Shown here: in pieces, positions 1 through 5,700 of the stretch
How positions within the stretch are numbered: position 1 is the stretch's first letter
Layout of the letters: each line of letters starts with the position of its first letter
NCBI GenBank assembly: GCA_017519685.1
Contig: JAFWRV010000118.1
Location: forward strand, 1 to 6,575
Reading direction: 5' to 3'
Length of the DNA stretch: 6,575 nt
From: Clostridia bacterium
Lineage (GTDB): Bacteria > Bacillota > Clostridia > Oscillospirales > Acutalibacteraceae
Program-made: the position numbers and the translations under genes
The notes under the pieces: generated by a model
The model's database searches: none
What the model was told of the DNA's origin: nothing
Seen by the model: only the letters and a program-made list of their open reading frames with translations

Positions 1-3
1 CAG

Positions 4-30
4 AGCCCGGCAGGATTATCCTGCCGGGCT
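4..30. terminator. Strong GC-rich hairpin at left edge, likely terminator of the PHP-yqeG unit
   Basis: A perfect 12-bp inverted repeat (arms 4-15 and 19-30, AGCCCGGCAGGA / TCCTGCCGGGCT) encloses a 3-nt loop, and starts 9 nt past the stop codon of the minus-strand YqeG-family gene. On the minus strand the U tract would lie left of position 1 and cannot be seen. On the plus strand the stem is followed by TATACTTTTT, a poor but possible tract. It may therefore work for the minus-strand unit, for an unseen gene on the left, or for both. Confidence 0.6.
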
Positions 31-38
31 TATACTTT

Positions 39-572
39 TTACTGTTCAACTCCGTATCCGTGTTTTGACTCGAATTCTTTTATAATCGGTTCTTCCATTT
101 TCTGCTTTATCATATAGTAATGGGGATAAAGACTTTTCGCCGGCAGAGGGTCGATTCTTACCGCTATCGCTCCGCAGCGGTTTGCCGCCTTGATATCCGA
201 GAAAAGCTGGTCGCCGAGCATCGCGAGCTCAGAAATGTCAACATTCATACGCTTGGCCGCTTTTATAAGCGAATGCGGAAACGGTTTGAGCGAAAGATGA
301 ATGAAAGGCAGACCGCCGAGATATTTTGAAATGGCTTTTACCCTGAAATATGTTCCGTTTGAAATAATCATAATGGGGAATCCCGCGTCAAGTATGGTTC
401 TGACCCATTCTCTTACTCCGTCAACGAATTTCATGGTTCCGTCCGGAGCAATCGTATTGTCTATATCAAGGCCGACCGCTTTGGCGCCCATTTTTCTCAG
501 GTCATCGGGTGTTACGTCAAGAATGCACCTGAACCTGTATCGGGGCATTTTAAGTTCGTCTTTTTTCTTCAT
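39..572 (-). CDS. yqeG: YqeG-family HAD-superfamily (IIIA) phosphatase
   Basis: This is a predicted cytosolic HAD phosphatase of 177 aa, close to the usual YqeG length (about 170 aa). All four HAD motifs are visible: motif I D36-I-D38-N-T40 (nucleophile and acid/base Asp), motif II S71-N-G, motif III K96 in LKPFP, and motif IV G120-D121 with D126 (Mg2+ ligands). The short spacing from motif I to II leaves no room for a large cap, as expected for subclass III. The substrate of YqeG proteins is not established to my knowledge. The start ATG overlaps the TGA of the upstream PHP gene (ATGA). I see no good Shine-Dalgarno sequence before it, so translation is probably coupled. An in-frame ATG at residue 9 is an alternative start. 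In Bacillus yqeG sits with yqeH and aroE, but here its partner is a secreted PHP protein, which is an unusual setting. The family call is firm; the function in this operon is unknown. Confidence 0.9.
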   Translation of the reverse strand: MKKKDELKMPRYRFRCILDVTPDDLRKMGAKAVGLDIDNTIAPDGTMKFVDGVREWVRTILDAGFPIMIISNGTYFRVKAISKYLGGLPFIHLSLKPFPHSLIKAAKRMNVDISELAMLGDQLFSDIKAANRCGAIAVRIDPLPAKSLYPHYYMIKQKMEEPIIKEFESKHGYGVEQ

Positions 573-2098
573 ATCATTCTGCCGAGTATATCTGACCAGT
601 TTTTGAATATCGGAAGAAGGCAGTCAAGAAAACCAAAATCAATGAATACTCCTTCGACAACCGGCATCGGTTTCGTTGCCGCGGATTTCAGAATGAATGC
701 CTGAGTATAGAGGAATCCGCCTTCGCCGAAAACTTCGGCTCTGATATAGTCTCCGATTTTACCGGCGTAATCGCCGAGAGTGATTGTCGCTTCTTCCGGT
801 TTTGAGGTCAAAACAGTCTTTCCGTTTGAAATCCATCTGACAAGCAGAGCGTTTTCGGTGTTTACGGTTATTCTGTCGCCCTCCACGGTAATTGAAGTTA
901 CCATCGGTTCGGTTTTGCCTTTGTAATATCCGTTTTCATCAAGCACGGAATATGTTTCCCCGATATCGTCATCGGCATCCCTTTCGCCGTTTTCGATTTC
1001 TTCAACTCTCTTGTCCATTTTTCCGGTGACTTCCGTTATATCTTTGTAAATATCGGTTTCACCGTAAAACTCTTTAAGCGAAGCGGCGATTTCCTTCAGC
1101 TCGTCGGGATTTCCGTTACAGTGGCTGCCTCCGATGAATTCACCGTTCAGCAGCGCGCTTTTGAGAGAGGCGCTGTCCTGGTTTTTCATTAAAACGTAGG
1201 TGAATCCTGTGTCAATTTTATCAAGCTGGTGGGCGTCACTCGAGCAGATTGCGTTCACTGTTCTGCCGTTTGACGAGAATCTTTCAAGCAGTATATCCCA
1301 GAGAATTCTGTCAAATCTGGTTCTGCCGTCGCCCTTGGAGTTTATGTCGATTCCGATGCAAGCGCTGTATTCGTCCAGCAGGGAAGCAAATTTATTGACA
1401 ATGTATTTATATGACAGATTGCCTGTGTTATACGCGTCGGCGGAGTGAAGTTCATATCTTGCCTTGCTGTATTCGCCGGGATGGTTGATTACACAGACTC
1501 CGCCCAGTTTGTCAACGTTTTTCACGGCGTCTTTATAGACAGTCAGTCCGTTGTTGTGATAGTCGGCGAACCAGCTGTTGACATGGGCGTTTGCCGAAAC
1601 GGCGTTTTGCTCAATTCCGTAAGGAACACGCATTATTTTTTTGCCGCTGTCAAGCGTAAGGTAATCATCGCCGTTCGCTTCAGTCGCGTATTTATATGAT
1701 GTTCCGTTATCGAATTTTCCTTCTTTGCCGAGATATTCAAGCTCGCCTTCGGACTTTCCGACAAGTCTCAGACCGCCGTGGATGAGAGAATCGGCGTTCT
1801 CGGTTTCCCAGGTATAATTGACGGTTCCGTGGTCGGTGATTGCGACGATATCAAATCCGCACTCCGCGTGTCTTTCGATTGATTGCTTCAGAGTCGGATC
1901 GCCGTCGGAAGCGTTTGTGTGATTGTGAAGACCGGTTTTATATGCTTTCACATTATCCCAGTCGATTTTTTCATAGGGATTTATGATTACGGAGTAACTT
2001 TCTGCCGCGGCAGCGCTTGAGGCAAAAGAGGGAGCAACCGCGCTTACGGCAAGAACAAAAGCAAGAAGTATCGCCGTTAATTTAACTGTCTTTTTCAT
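569..2098 (-). CDS. Secreted PHP-domain metal-dependent hydrolase-like protein
   Basis: This 509-aa protein carries a signal peptide: MKKTVK, a hydrophobic stretch at about residues 7-24, and likely cleavage in the Ala/Ser-rich region 25-32. The PHP (polymerase and histidinol phosphatase) domain runs from about 50 to 325. Its metal-binding motifs are H58-N-H60, D89-H90 (ITDHG), H206 (INHPGE) and D288-x-H290 (SSDAH). An insertion of about 110 residues separates motifs two and three. Residues 350-395 are acidic and linker-like, and 398-470 look like a small beta-sandwich domain. The last 30 residues are hydrophobic or amphipathic. PHP proteins are mostly phosphoesterases acting through a metal cluster; the substrate here is unknown and the site of action should be extracellular. 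I chose this start over an in-frame ATG 51 nt upstream because AAAGGAG lies 8 nt before it and the signal peptide begins here. The 3' end overlaps the YqeG gene by 4 nt. A promoter is visible upstream. Confidence 0.85.
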   Translation of the reverse strand: MKKTVKLTAILLAFVLAVSAVAPSFASSAAAAESYSVIINPYEKIDWDNVKAYKTGLHNHTNASDGDPTLKQSIERHAECGFDIVAITDHGTVNYTWETENADSLIHGGLRLVGKSEGELEYLGKEGKFDNGTSYKYATEANGDDYLTLDSGKKIMRVPYGIEQNAVSANAHVNSWFADYHNNGLTVYKDAVKNVDKLGGVCVINHPGEYSKARYELHSADAYNTGNLSYKYIVNKFASLLDEYSACIGIDINSKGDGRTRFDRILWDILLERFSSNGRTVNAICSSDAHQLDKIDTGFTYVLMKNQDSASLKSALLNGEFIGGSHCNGNPDELKEIAASLKEFYGETDIYKDITEVTGKMDKRVEEIENGERDADDDIGETYSVLDENGYYKGKTEPMVTSITVEGDRITVNTENALLVRWISNGKTVLTSKPEEATITLGDYAGKIGDYIRAEVFGEGGFLYTQAFILKSAATKPMPVVEGVFIDFGFLDCLLPIFKNWSDILGRMI

Positions 2099-2106
2099 AT
2101 AATTCA

Positions 2107-2113
2107 CTCCTTT
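2107..2113 (-). promoter_or_regulatory. Ribosome binding site fixing the PHP gene start
   Basis: The minus strand reads AAAGGAG, 8 nt before the ATG at 2098. It supports the start just ahead of the signal peptide, rather than the in-frame ATG at 2149, which lies upstream of the predicted promoter -10 box. Confidence 0.85.
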
Positions 2114-2120
2114 AAAAAAT

Positions 2121-2149
2121 ATTTTATAATAAATCCGGCCGCTTTTCAA
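2121..2149 (-). promoter_or_regulatory. Sigma-A-like promoter for the PHP-yqeG unit
   Basis: On the minus strand a TTGAAA -35 box (2144-2149) and a TAAAAT -10 box (2121-2126) are 17 bp apart, each one base from consensus. Transcription would begin about 15-20 nt upstream of the ATG, giving a very short leader that just includes the AAAGGAG site. An overlapping TATAAA at 15-bp spacing is a weaker alternative. No operator is obvious nearby. Confidence 0.55.
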
Positions 2150-2230
2150 TAGCGAATTTGTCGGAAAACAGCGGTAATGTGTTATATTTTAGGGATTTAT
2201 GCCGAAAAAACATATATAATTCTTTTCAGG

Positions 2231-2258
2231 TTGCTTTTTTATAAAATTATGATATAAT
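2231..2258 (+). promoter_or_regulatory. Sigma-A-like promoter for the five-gene plus-strand unit
   Basis: TTGCTT (-35, 2231-2236) and a perfect TATAAT (-10, 2253-2258) are separated by 16 bp of A/T-rich DNA. The predicted start of transcription is near 2265, about 35 nt upstream of the HD-domain gene. It is divergent from the PHP promoter, with roughly 80 bp between the two -35 boxes. I see no clear regulator site in that stretch. Confidence 0.65.
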
Positions 2259-2301
2259 ATACAGGATACTATAAATTACTTTATTAATGCAGAGAAACGG
2301 T

Positions 2302-2808
2302 ATGAAAACGGAAAAAGAATTAAAAAGGTTAAATAAATACCTTGAATATACAGAAGATCTGCTCTCGGATGAAACCGTAAGGTCAATGACTCAATACCAT
2401 CATCACAGAGAAGTGACCACTCATTTTCACAGCGTGTATGTTTCTTACACGGTCTTCAGAATGTGTGACAGACTCAAGCCGAAATATGAGCGTCAGATAA
2501 TCAGGGCGTCGCTTCTTCACGATTTTTATCTTTATGAATGGTACACCGAAAAGCACGATGAATATCATATCTGGTATCATCCTAAGCAGGCGGTAAAAAA
2601 TATAGAGGAACATTTCGGCAAGATGTCCGATATGCAGAGAAATATGGTTATGTCACATATGTTTCCTGCCTGCCGCGAAAATCCTCACAGCATCGGCGCG
2701 TGGCTGCTGACTGTTGCGGACAAATACTGTGCGACCGCGGATTACACCGGTTCTTCAAAAAAGTTTATTCCGGTTTATGAGGAGATCAACAGGAGGACTA
2801 TGACTTGA
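2302..2808 (+). CDS. HD-domain metal-dependent phosphohydrolase-like protein
   Basis: This is a 168-aa cytosolic protein with no signal peptide or membrane segment. It has an HD-superfamily metal site: H43 (HFHSVY), H73-D74 (LLHDF), H93 (HPKQA), H119 (SHMFP) and D140 (VADKYC). The pattern LLHDFYLYEW...HPKQA...HMFP...DKYCA matches a family of small stand-alone HD proteins common in Clostridia, whose substrate I do not know. HD proteins typically hydrolyse phosphomono- or diesters such as nucleotides. The extra histidines between HD and the last Asp would allow a two-metal site, which is inference. Start choice is uncertain: ATG 2302 is preceded at 7 nt by a weak GAG, while the in-frame ATG 2287 adds five residues and has no Shine-Dalgarno sequence. 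It is first in the plus-strand unit. Its stop overlaps the TTG start of the CmpB-like gene, and that gene's AGGAGG lies inside this one, suggesting coupled expression. Confidence 0.85.
   Translation: MKTEKELKRLNKYLEYTEDLLSDETVRSMTQYHHHREVTTHFHSVYVSYTVFRMCDRLKPKYERQIIRASLLHDFYLYEWYTEKHDEYHIWYHPKQAVKNIEEHFGKMSDMQRNMVMSHMFPACRENPHSIGAWLLTVADKYCATADYTGSSKKFIPVYEEINRRTMT
2791..2796 (+). promoter_or_regulatory. Consensus ribosome binding site deciding a TTG start
   Basis: AGGAGG lies within the last codons of the HD gene, 8 nt before TTG 2805. The ATG at 2800 is in the HD reading frame and meets TGA after two codons, so it cannot start the next gene. The site therefore supports TTG as the real initiation codon. 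Confidence 0.8.
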
Positions 2809-3746
2809 TATATACTGTTTGCAGATATTTTTTTACATTTATGATATTCGGAGTCGGCGGCTGGATAGTTGAGACTCTTTTGTATATGATAAGAGACGGC
2901 AAGGTCGTCAAGAGAGGATTCCTTTTCGGACCGATTTGTCCGATATACGGAGTTGCCGCAATTCTCTGCAGGTATTTGTTTTACGGAACCGTTGACACTA
3001 TATGGATGCTTTTTATTCTCGGCTTCCTTATGACAGGCCTGCTTGAATATATTACACATTTCACGATGGAAAAAGTTTTTCACGCGATGTGGTGGGATTA
3101 TTCCGACAGAAAATTCAACATTCACGGCAGAGTTTATCTCAAGGGACTCCTGATTTTCGGAGCCGGCGTGGTTGTAATTGTCAAATACATTTTACCTCTT
3201 ATCGAGCGGCTTATGGACTTTATGTCGCCGACGGTTCTTTACATCATTTGTTTTATCCTCTATTCGATAATTATAATCGATGTGGCGACAACGCTGGTTG
3301 ACCTTAAAGGAATAGTCAAGGCGCTTAAAACCCTTCAGGCAACCGCGATAGGAGAAACCCAGAAGAAAATCGACCTTACCGCTGAGCAGATGGAAAAGGT
3401 TGTCGATTTTCTGAAAAATTCAGATATCTATCTGAAATTCAGAGAGAATTTCTTCGGAAAGGGAAGTGTGCTTGAACACTTCAAAAGAAGATATCCGAAC
3501 TTTACGCTTAAAAAATATAAATATATCATTGACTATATCAGTGACGCTCCGAGCGGAGAGCATAAGAAAAAGGATGTAAAATTATACGGTACCGCGGATT
3601 CCATTCCCGACCCGGAGGATGAGGAAGTCGCGGAAAAACCGCAGGAACCGGCTCAGGAACCGGTGGTGGAGCAGGAAGAAAAACCGGCTGAAAGCACAGA
3701 GACGGAAGATAAGAAAACAAAGAATAAAAAACGCAAAAAAAGATAA
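2805..3746 (+). CDS. CmpB-like putative ABC-transporter permease family membrane protein (PF06541-type)
   Basis: This is a 313-aa inner-membrane protein. The N-terminal part carries the signatures of the family annotated as 'putative ABC transporter permease' (ABC_trans_CmpB): GGWIVET (18-24), RGFLFGPICPIYG (37-49), the E-x2-THFTMEKVFHAMWWDYS block (81-100) and FNIHGRVYL (104-112). Predicted membrane helices lie at about 4-26, 44-60, 64-85, 113-131 and 142-164. The soluble C-terminal half has a helical region (170-245), then a low-complexity tail: acidic Pro/Glu-rich at 268-302 and Lys/Arg-rich at 303-313. The transporter name is only a family label, since no ATPase subunit is in the window and the true function is unproven. 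Translation starts at TTG with a consensus AGGAGG 8 nt upstream and overlaps the HD gene by 4 nt (TTGA). This makes the HD protein the most likely functional partner. The SDR gene follows after 34 nt. Confidence 0.8.
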   Translation: MIYTVCRYFFTFMIFGVGGWIVETLLYMIRDGKVVKRGFLFGPICPIYGVAAILCRYLFYGTVDTIWMLFILGFLMTGLLEYITHFTMEKVFHAMWWDYSDRKFNIHGRVYLKGLLIFGAGVVVIVKYILPLIERLMDFMSPTVLYIICFILYSIIIIDVATTLVDLKGIVKALKTLQATAIGETQKKIDLTAEQMEKVVDFLKNSDIYLKFRENFFGKGSVLEHFKRRYPNFTLKKYKYIIDYISDAPSGEHKKKDVKLYGTADSIPDPEDEEVAEKPQEPAQEPVVEQEEKPAESTETEDKKTKNKKRKKR

Positions 3747-3768
3747 AGAAAAGCAAAACTTAAAACAG

Positions 3769-3774
3769 AAGGAG
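3769..3774 (+). promoter_or_regulatory. Ribosome binding site fixing the SDR gene start
   Basis: AAGGAG stands 6 nt before ATG 3781. The reading frame stays open upstream to 3619, but that stretch lies over the low-complexity tail of the preceding gene in another frame and encodes only Arg/Lys/Asn-rich residues. The SDR fold itself begins right after 3781. Confidence 0.85.
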
Positions 3775-3780
3775 TATATC

Positions 3781-4554
3781 ATGAAATCTTATTTTGATTT
3801 AAAAGGACAGGTCGCAGTCATTACCGGATGTTCAACCGGTCTCGGTGTTCAGATGGCAAAGGCGCTTGCAAATCAGGGATGTAACATAGTCGCGGTTGCG
3901 CGCCGTCAGGAAATGCTTGACAGCGTCGTTGCTTCCATTACGGAGGAATACGGTGTTGAAGCTCTTGCGCTGCGCTGCGATATTACAGATACAGATATGG
4001 TTAACGAAACCGTCGCTAAGGTTATGAAGCATTTCGGAAGAATTGACATTCTTATCAATAACGCCGGAACAGGCGCCGTTGCTCCCGCGGAGGATATAAC
4101 CGACAAACAGTTTGCCGATGAGTTTGATATCGACCTTTTCGGCTCGTTCAGAATGGCAAGAGCCGTTGCGAAGCAGGCAATGATTCCCGCAGGTTACGGA
4201 AGAATCATCAATATCGCTTCGATGTACGGAATGGTCGGAAACAAGATTGCCGGCTCCGCTCCTTATCACGCCGCAAAGGGCGGTGTCGTAAACCTTACCC
4301 GCGCGCTTGCCGCGGAATGGGGCAAATATAATATCACGGTCAACGCTATCTGCCCGGGATATTTTTATACCGATCTGACAAGAGATACTCTCAACAGCGA
4401 TTTCTTTATTCAGAACGCGAAAACAATGATACCGATGGAACGTTACGGAAACGAGGGTGAACTCGACTCTGCCGCTCTGTTCCTTTCATCTCCCGCGTCA
4501 ACTTATGTAACCGGCGTCGTTCTTCCCGTTGACGGCGGATATACCTGTATGTAA
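3781..4554 (+). CDS. Short-chain dehydrogenase/reductase (SDR), classical type, gluconate-5-dehydrogenase-like
   Basis: This is a 257-aa cytosolic NAD(P)-dependent oxidoreductase of normal classical-SDR length. The Rossmann glycine motif is T15-G-C-S-T-G-L-G22, the structural motif is N93-N-A-G96, and the catalytic residues are S147, Y162 and K166 (YHAAK), followed by the PG motif at 192-193 and the usual C-terminal VDGG. Arginines R41 and R42 at the end of the second beta strand suggest NADP(H) preference (inference). The fourth member of the usual Asn-Ser-Tyr-Lys tetrad appears to be Asp (D118 in FDIDLFGSF). As I recall, some gluconate 5-dehydrogenases share this change. Overall resemblance is to polyol/gluconate 5-dehydrogenases and FabG-like reductases, and the substrate cannot be fixed from the sequence. 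It is third in the plus-strand unit and ends in two tandem TAA codons, 33 nt before the next start. Confidence 0.88.
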   Translation: MKSYFDLKGQVAVITGCSTGLGVQMAKALANQGCNIVAVARRQEMLDSVVASITEEYGVEALALRCDITDTDMVNETVAKVMKHFGRIDILINNAGTGAVAPAEDITDKQFADEFDIDLFGSFRMARAVAKQAMIPAGYGRIINIASMYGMVGNKIAGSAPYHAAKGGVVNLTRALAAEWGKYNITVNAICPGYFYTDLTRDTLNSDFFIQNAKTMIPMERYGNEGELDSAALFLSSPASTYVTGVVLPVDGGYTCM

Positions 4555-4587
4555 TAACAAGCCGTAAAACGGTTAAAGGAGAAGGCA

Positions 4588-5142
4588 ATGGGTAATAAAG
4601 TCATCCGCATTCTGCTCACCTGTTACCCCGATAAAGTTTCTAAATTTATGAGGGGACTCGGCAGATGGCAATACTCACACGCGTCAATCAATACAGATGA
4701 AACAGGCCCGGAGTTTTACAGCTTCACGGGTAAGAAGGGTTTTGTCGTGGAAAACTTTGTGCTGCATCCTACATACAAGGGACAGGCGGTTTACTGCGCC
4801 TATTATGAGATACCCGTGCCCGATCATGTCTGTCACAAGATTTCGCTGGGAATACGCGAGCATCTCAGAAATAAGGCGGAATACCGTTACAGCATGTTTT
4901 GCGCGGCAATGATTTACCTCAGATGGCATGTCAACATCCACAGAAAAAACACTTGTACCGGTTTTGTTTCGGATATGCTCAAAAAGGGAGAGTTCCTGCC
5001 CGAAAAATTCTGCAGAAAACTTGTATCTCCCGAAGATTTTCTCAAGCATCTGCGTGATTTCAAATGCTATGAGGGCGACCTTGCTACCCTTACAAAAAAT
5101 GTTCTCAGATTAAACGAAGCTAAATTACTGCCCGGAGAATAA
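4588..5142 (+). CDS. Permuted NlpC/P60 (papain-fold) family protein, YiiX/LRAT-like
   Basis: This is a 184-aa protein without a signal peptide or membrane helix. The order of motifs fits the circularly permuted NlpC/P60 superfamily: the histidine comes first (H31 in YSHASINTDE), then the characteristic FYSF..K.GFVVENF segment (43-57), then the nucleophile cysteine on a helix start (C123 in NTCTGFVSDML), and a late SPEDF element (147-151) common in this group. Family members cleave or transfer acyl or amide bonds; the substrate of this subgroup is unknown to me. The protein has eight cysteines, which with no export signal suggests a cytoplasmic location. The start is supported by AAGGAG 6 nt upstream of ATG 4588. 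A hairpin with a U tract begins inside its last codons and spans the TAA stop. The family call rests on motif order and spacing recognised by eye. Confidence 0.7.
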   Translation: MGNKVIRILLTCYPDKVSKFMRGLGRWQYSHASINTDETGPEFYSFTGKKGFVVENFVLHPTYKGQAVYCAYYEIPVPDHVCHKISLGIREHLRNKAEYRYSMFCAAMIYLRWHVNIHRKNTCTGFVSDMLKKGEFLPEKFCRKLVSPEDFLKHLRDFKCYEGDLATLTKNVLRLNEAKLLPGE

Positions 5143-5164
5143 TTCCCAGGCAGACCCTTTTTTT
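5128..5164 (+). terminator. Rho-independent terminator or attenuator overlapping a stop codon
   Basis: Arms CTGCCCGGAGAAT (5128-5140) and TTCCCAGGCAG (5143-5153) form a stem with one C-A mismatch and one bulged A, and a tight A/T loop containing the TAA stop of the papain-fold gene. Four bases later comes a run of seven T (5158-5164). The next gene's ribosome binding site follows at once (GAAGGTGA, 5165-5172). Because no new promoter fits in the 34-nt gap, partial read-through to the membrane protein gene is likely. Confidence 0.45.
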
Positions 5165-5176
5165 GAAGGTGACAAT

Positions 5177-5695
5177 ATGAAAAACAAATCCTTTAAAATT
5201 CCTCTTATTATCAGCGGAGCCGTAACGGCGGTTATCTGCGCCGTTATGAATTTTTACCTTATTCCGGCGATAGAAAGCACTACCGGAGGGATACGATGCT
5301 TTGATATGAATTTCGGGTATTCCTATGATGACGCGGTAAAATTTCTGAGTCTTATTTCCGAAACGGGCAGAAACACTTATCTCAGGATTCAGCTTCCTCT
5401 TGATTTCGTGTATCCCGTTGCCTACTGCGTTTTCTTTTCTCTGCTGATAGTAACGCTTATGAAAAGGAAAAGCGCGCTTATCCTGCTTCCCGCCGTGCTG
5501 GCGGTTACGGATTACTGTGAAAATATCTGCACCGTCATAATGCTTAAGTCTTCAGCACCCTCAAGGCAGCTGGTTTCATTCGCTTCAACTGTGACGCAGG
5601 TCAAAACGGTGCTGATGTATGTCTGCTTTATCCTGATCGCGATACTGATAATATACGGAATTATTAATAAAATAAAAAATAAAAAGAACGGATAA
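5177..5695 (+). CDS. Small four-helix membrane protein of unknown family
   Basis: This 172-aa integral membrane protein is one I do not recognise. Predicted membrane helices are at about 8-30, 73-95, 99-118 and 140-163. A loop of about 40 residues between the first two helices (31-72) holds IRCFDMNFGYSYDD and SETGRNTYLR and probably faces outside. The second helix region begins LPLDFVYPVAYCVFF. Polar or charged residues within the membrane region, such as Asp at the start of helix two and D-Y-C-E-N in helix three, suggest a functional rather than purely structural protein. The C-terminus is Lys/Asn-rich and likely cytosolic. GAAGGTGA ends 4 nt before ATG 5177 and supports the start. It follows the papain-fold gene by 34 nt, separated only by a possible terminator, and is the last gene of the plus-strand unit. 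Confidence 0.7.
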   Translation: MKNKSFKIPLIISGAVTAVICAVMNFYLIPAIESTTGGIRCFDMNFGYSYDDAVKFLSLISETGRNTYLRIQLPLDFVYPVAYCVFFSLLIVTLMKRKSALILLPAVLAVTDYCENICTVIMLKSSAPSRQLVSFASTVTQVKTVLMYVCFILIAILIIYGIINKIKNKKNG

Positions 5696-5700
5696 GCGGC

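Noticed and set aside
1200..1699. Two plus-strand open frames of about 80 codons
   Set aside because: They lie inside the PHP gene on the other strand, have no ribosome binding site or recognisable domain, and are shadows of its codon bias.
2099..2149. Longer PHP protein starting at 2149
   Set aside because: The extension would lie upstream of the AAAGGAG site and of the predicted -10 box, and would put 17 residues ahead of a normal signal peptide.
3547..3558. Inverted repeat CTCCGAGCGGAG
   Set aside because: It is a short palindrome inside the coding region of the CmpB-like gene with no supporting context.
3619..3780. In-frame N-terminal extension of the SDR gene with an ATG at 3619
   Set aside because: It overlaps the tail of the CmpB-like gene, encodes only Arg/Lys/Asn-rich residues, and the AAGGAG before ATG 3781 plus the SDR fold place the start there.
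3832..4269. Minus-strand open frame of 145 codons
   Set aside because: It is antisense to the well-supported SDR gene and shows no motif of its own.
4562..4572. Small inverted repeat CCGTAAAACGG between the SDR and papain-fold genes
   Set aside because: A 4-bp stem with no U tract is too weak to be called a terminator or regulatory site.
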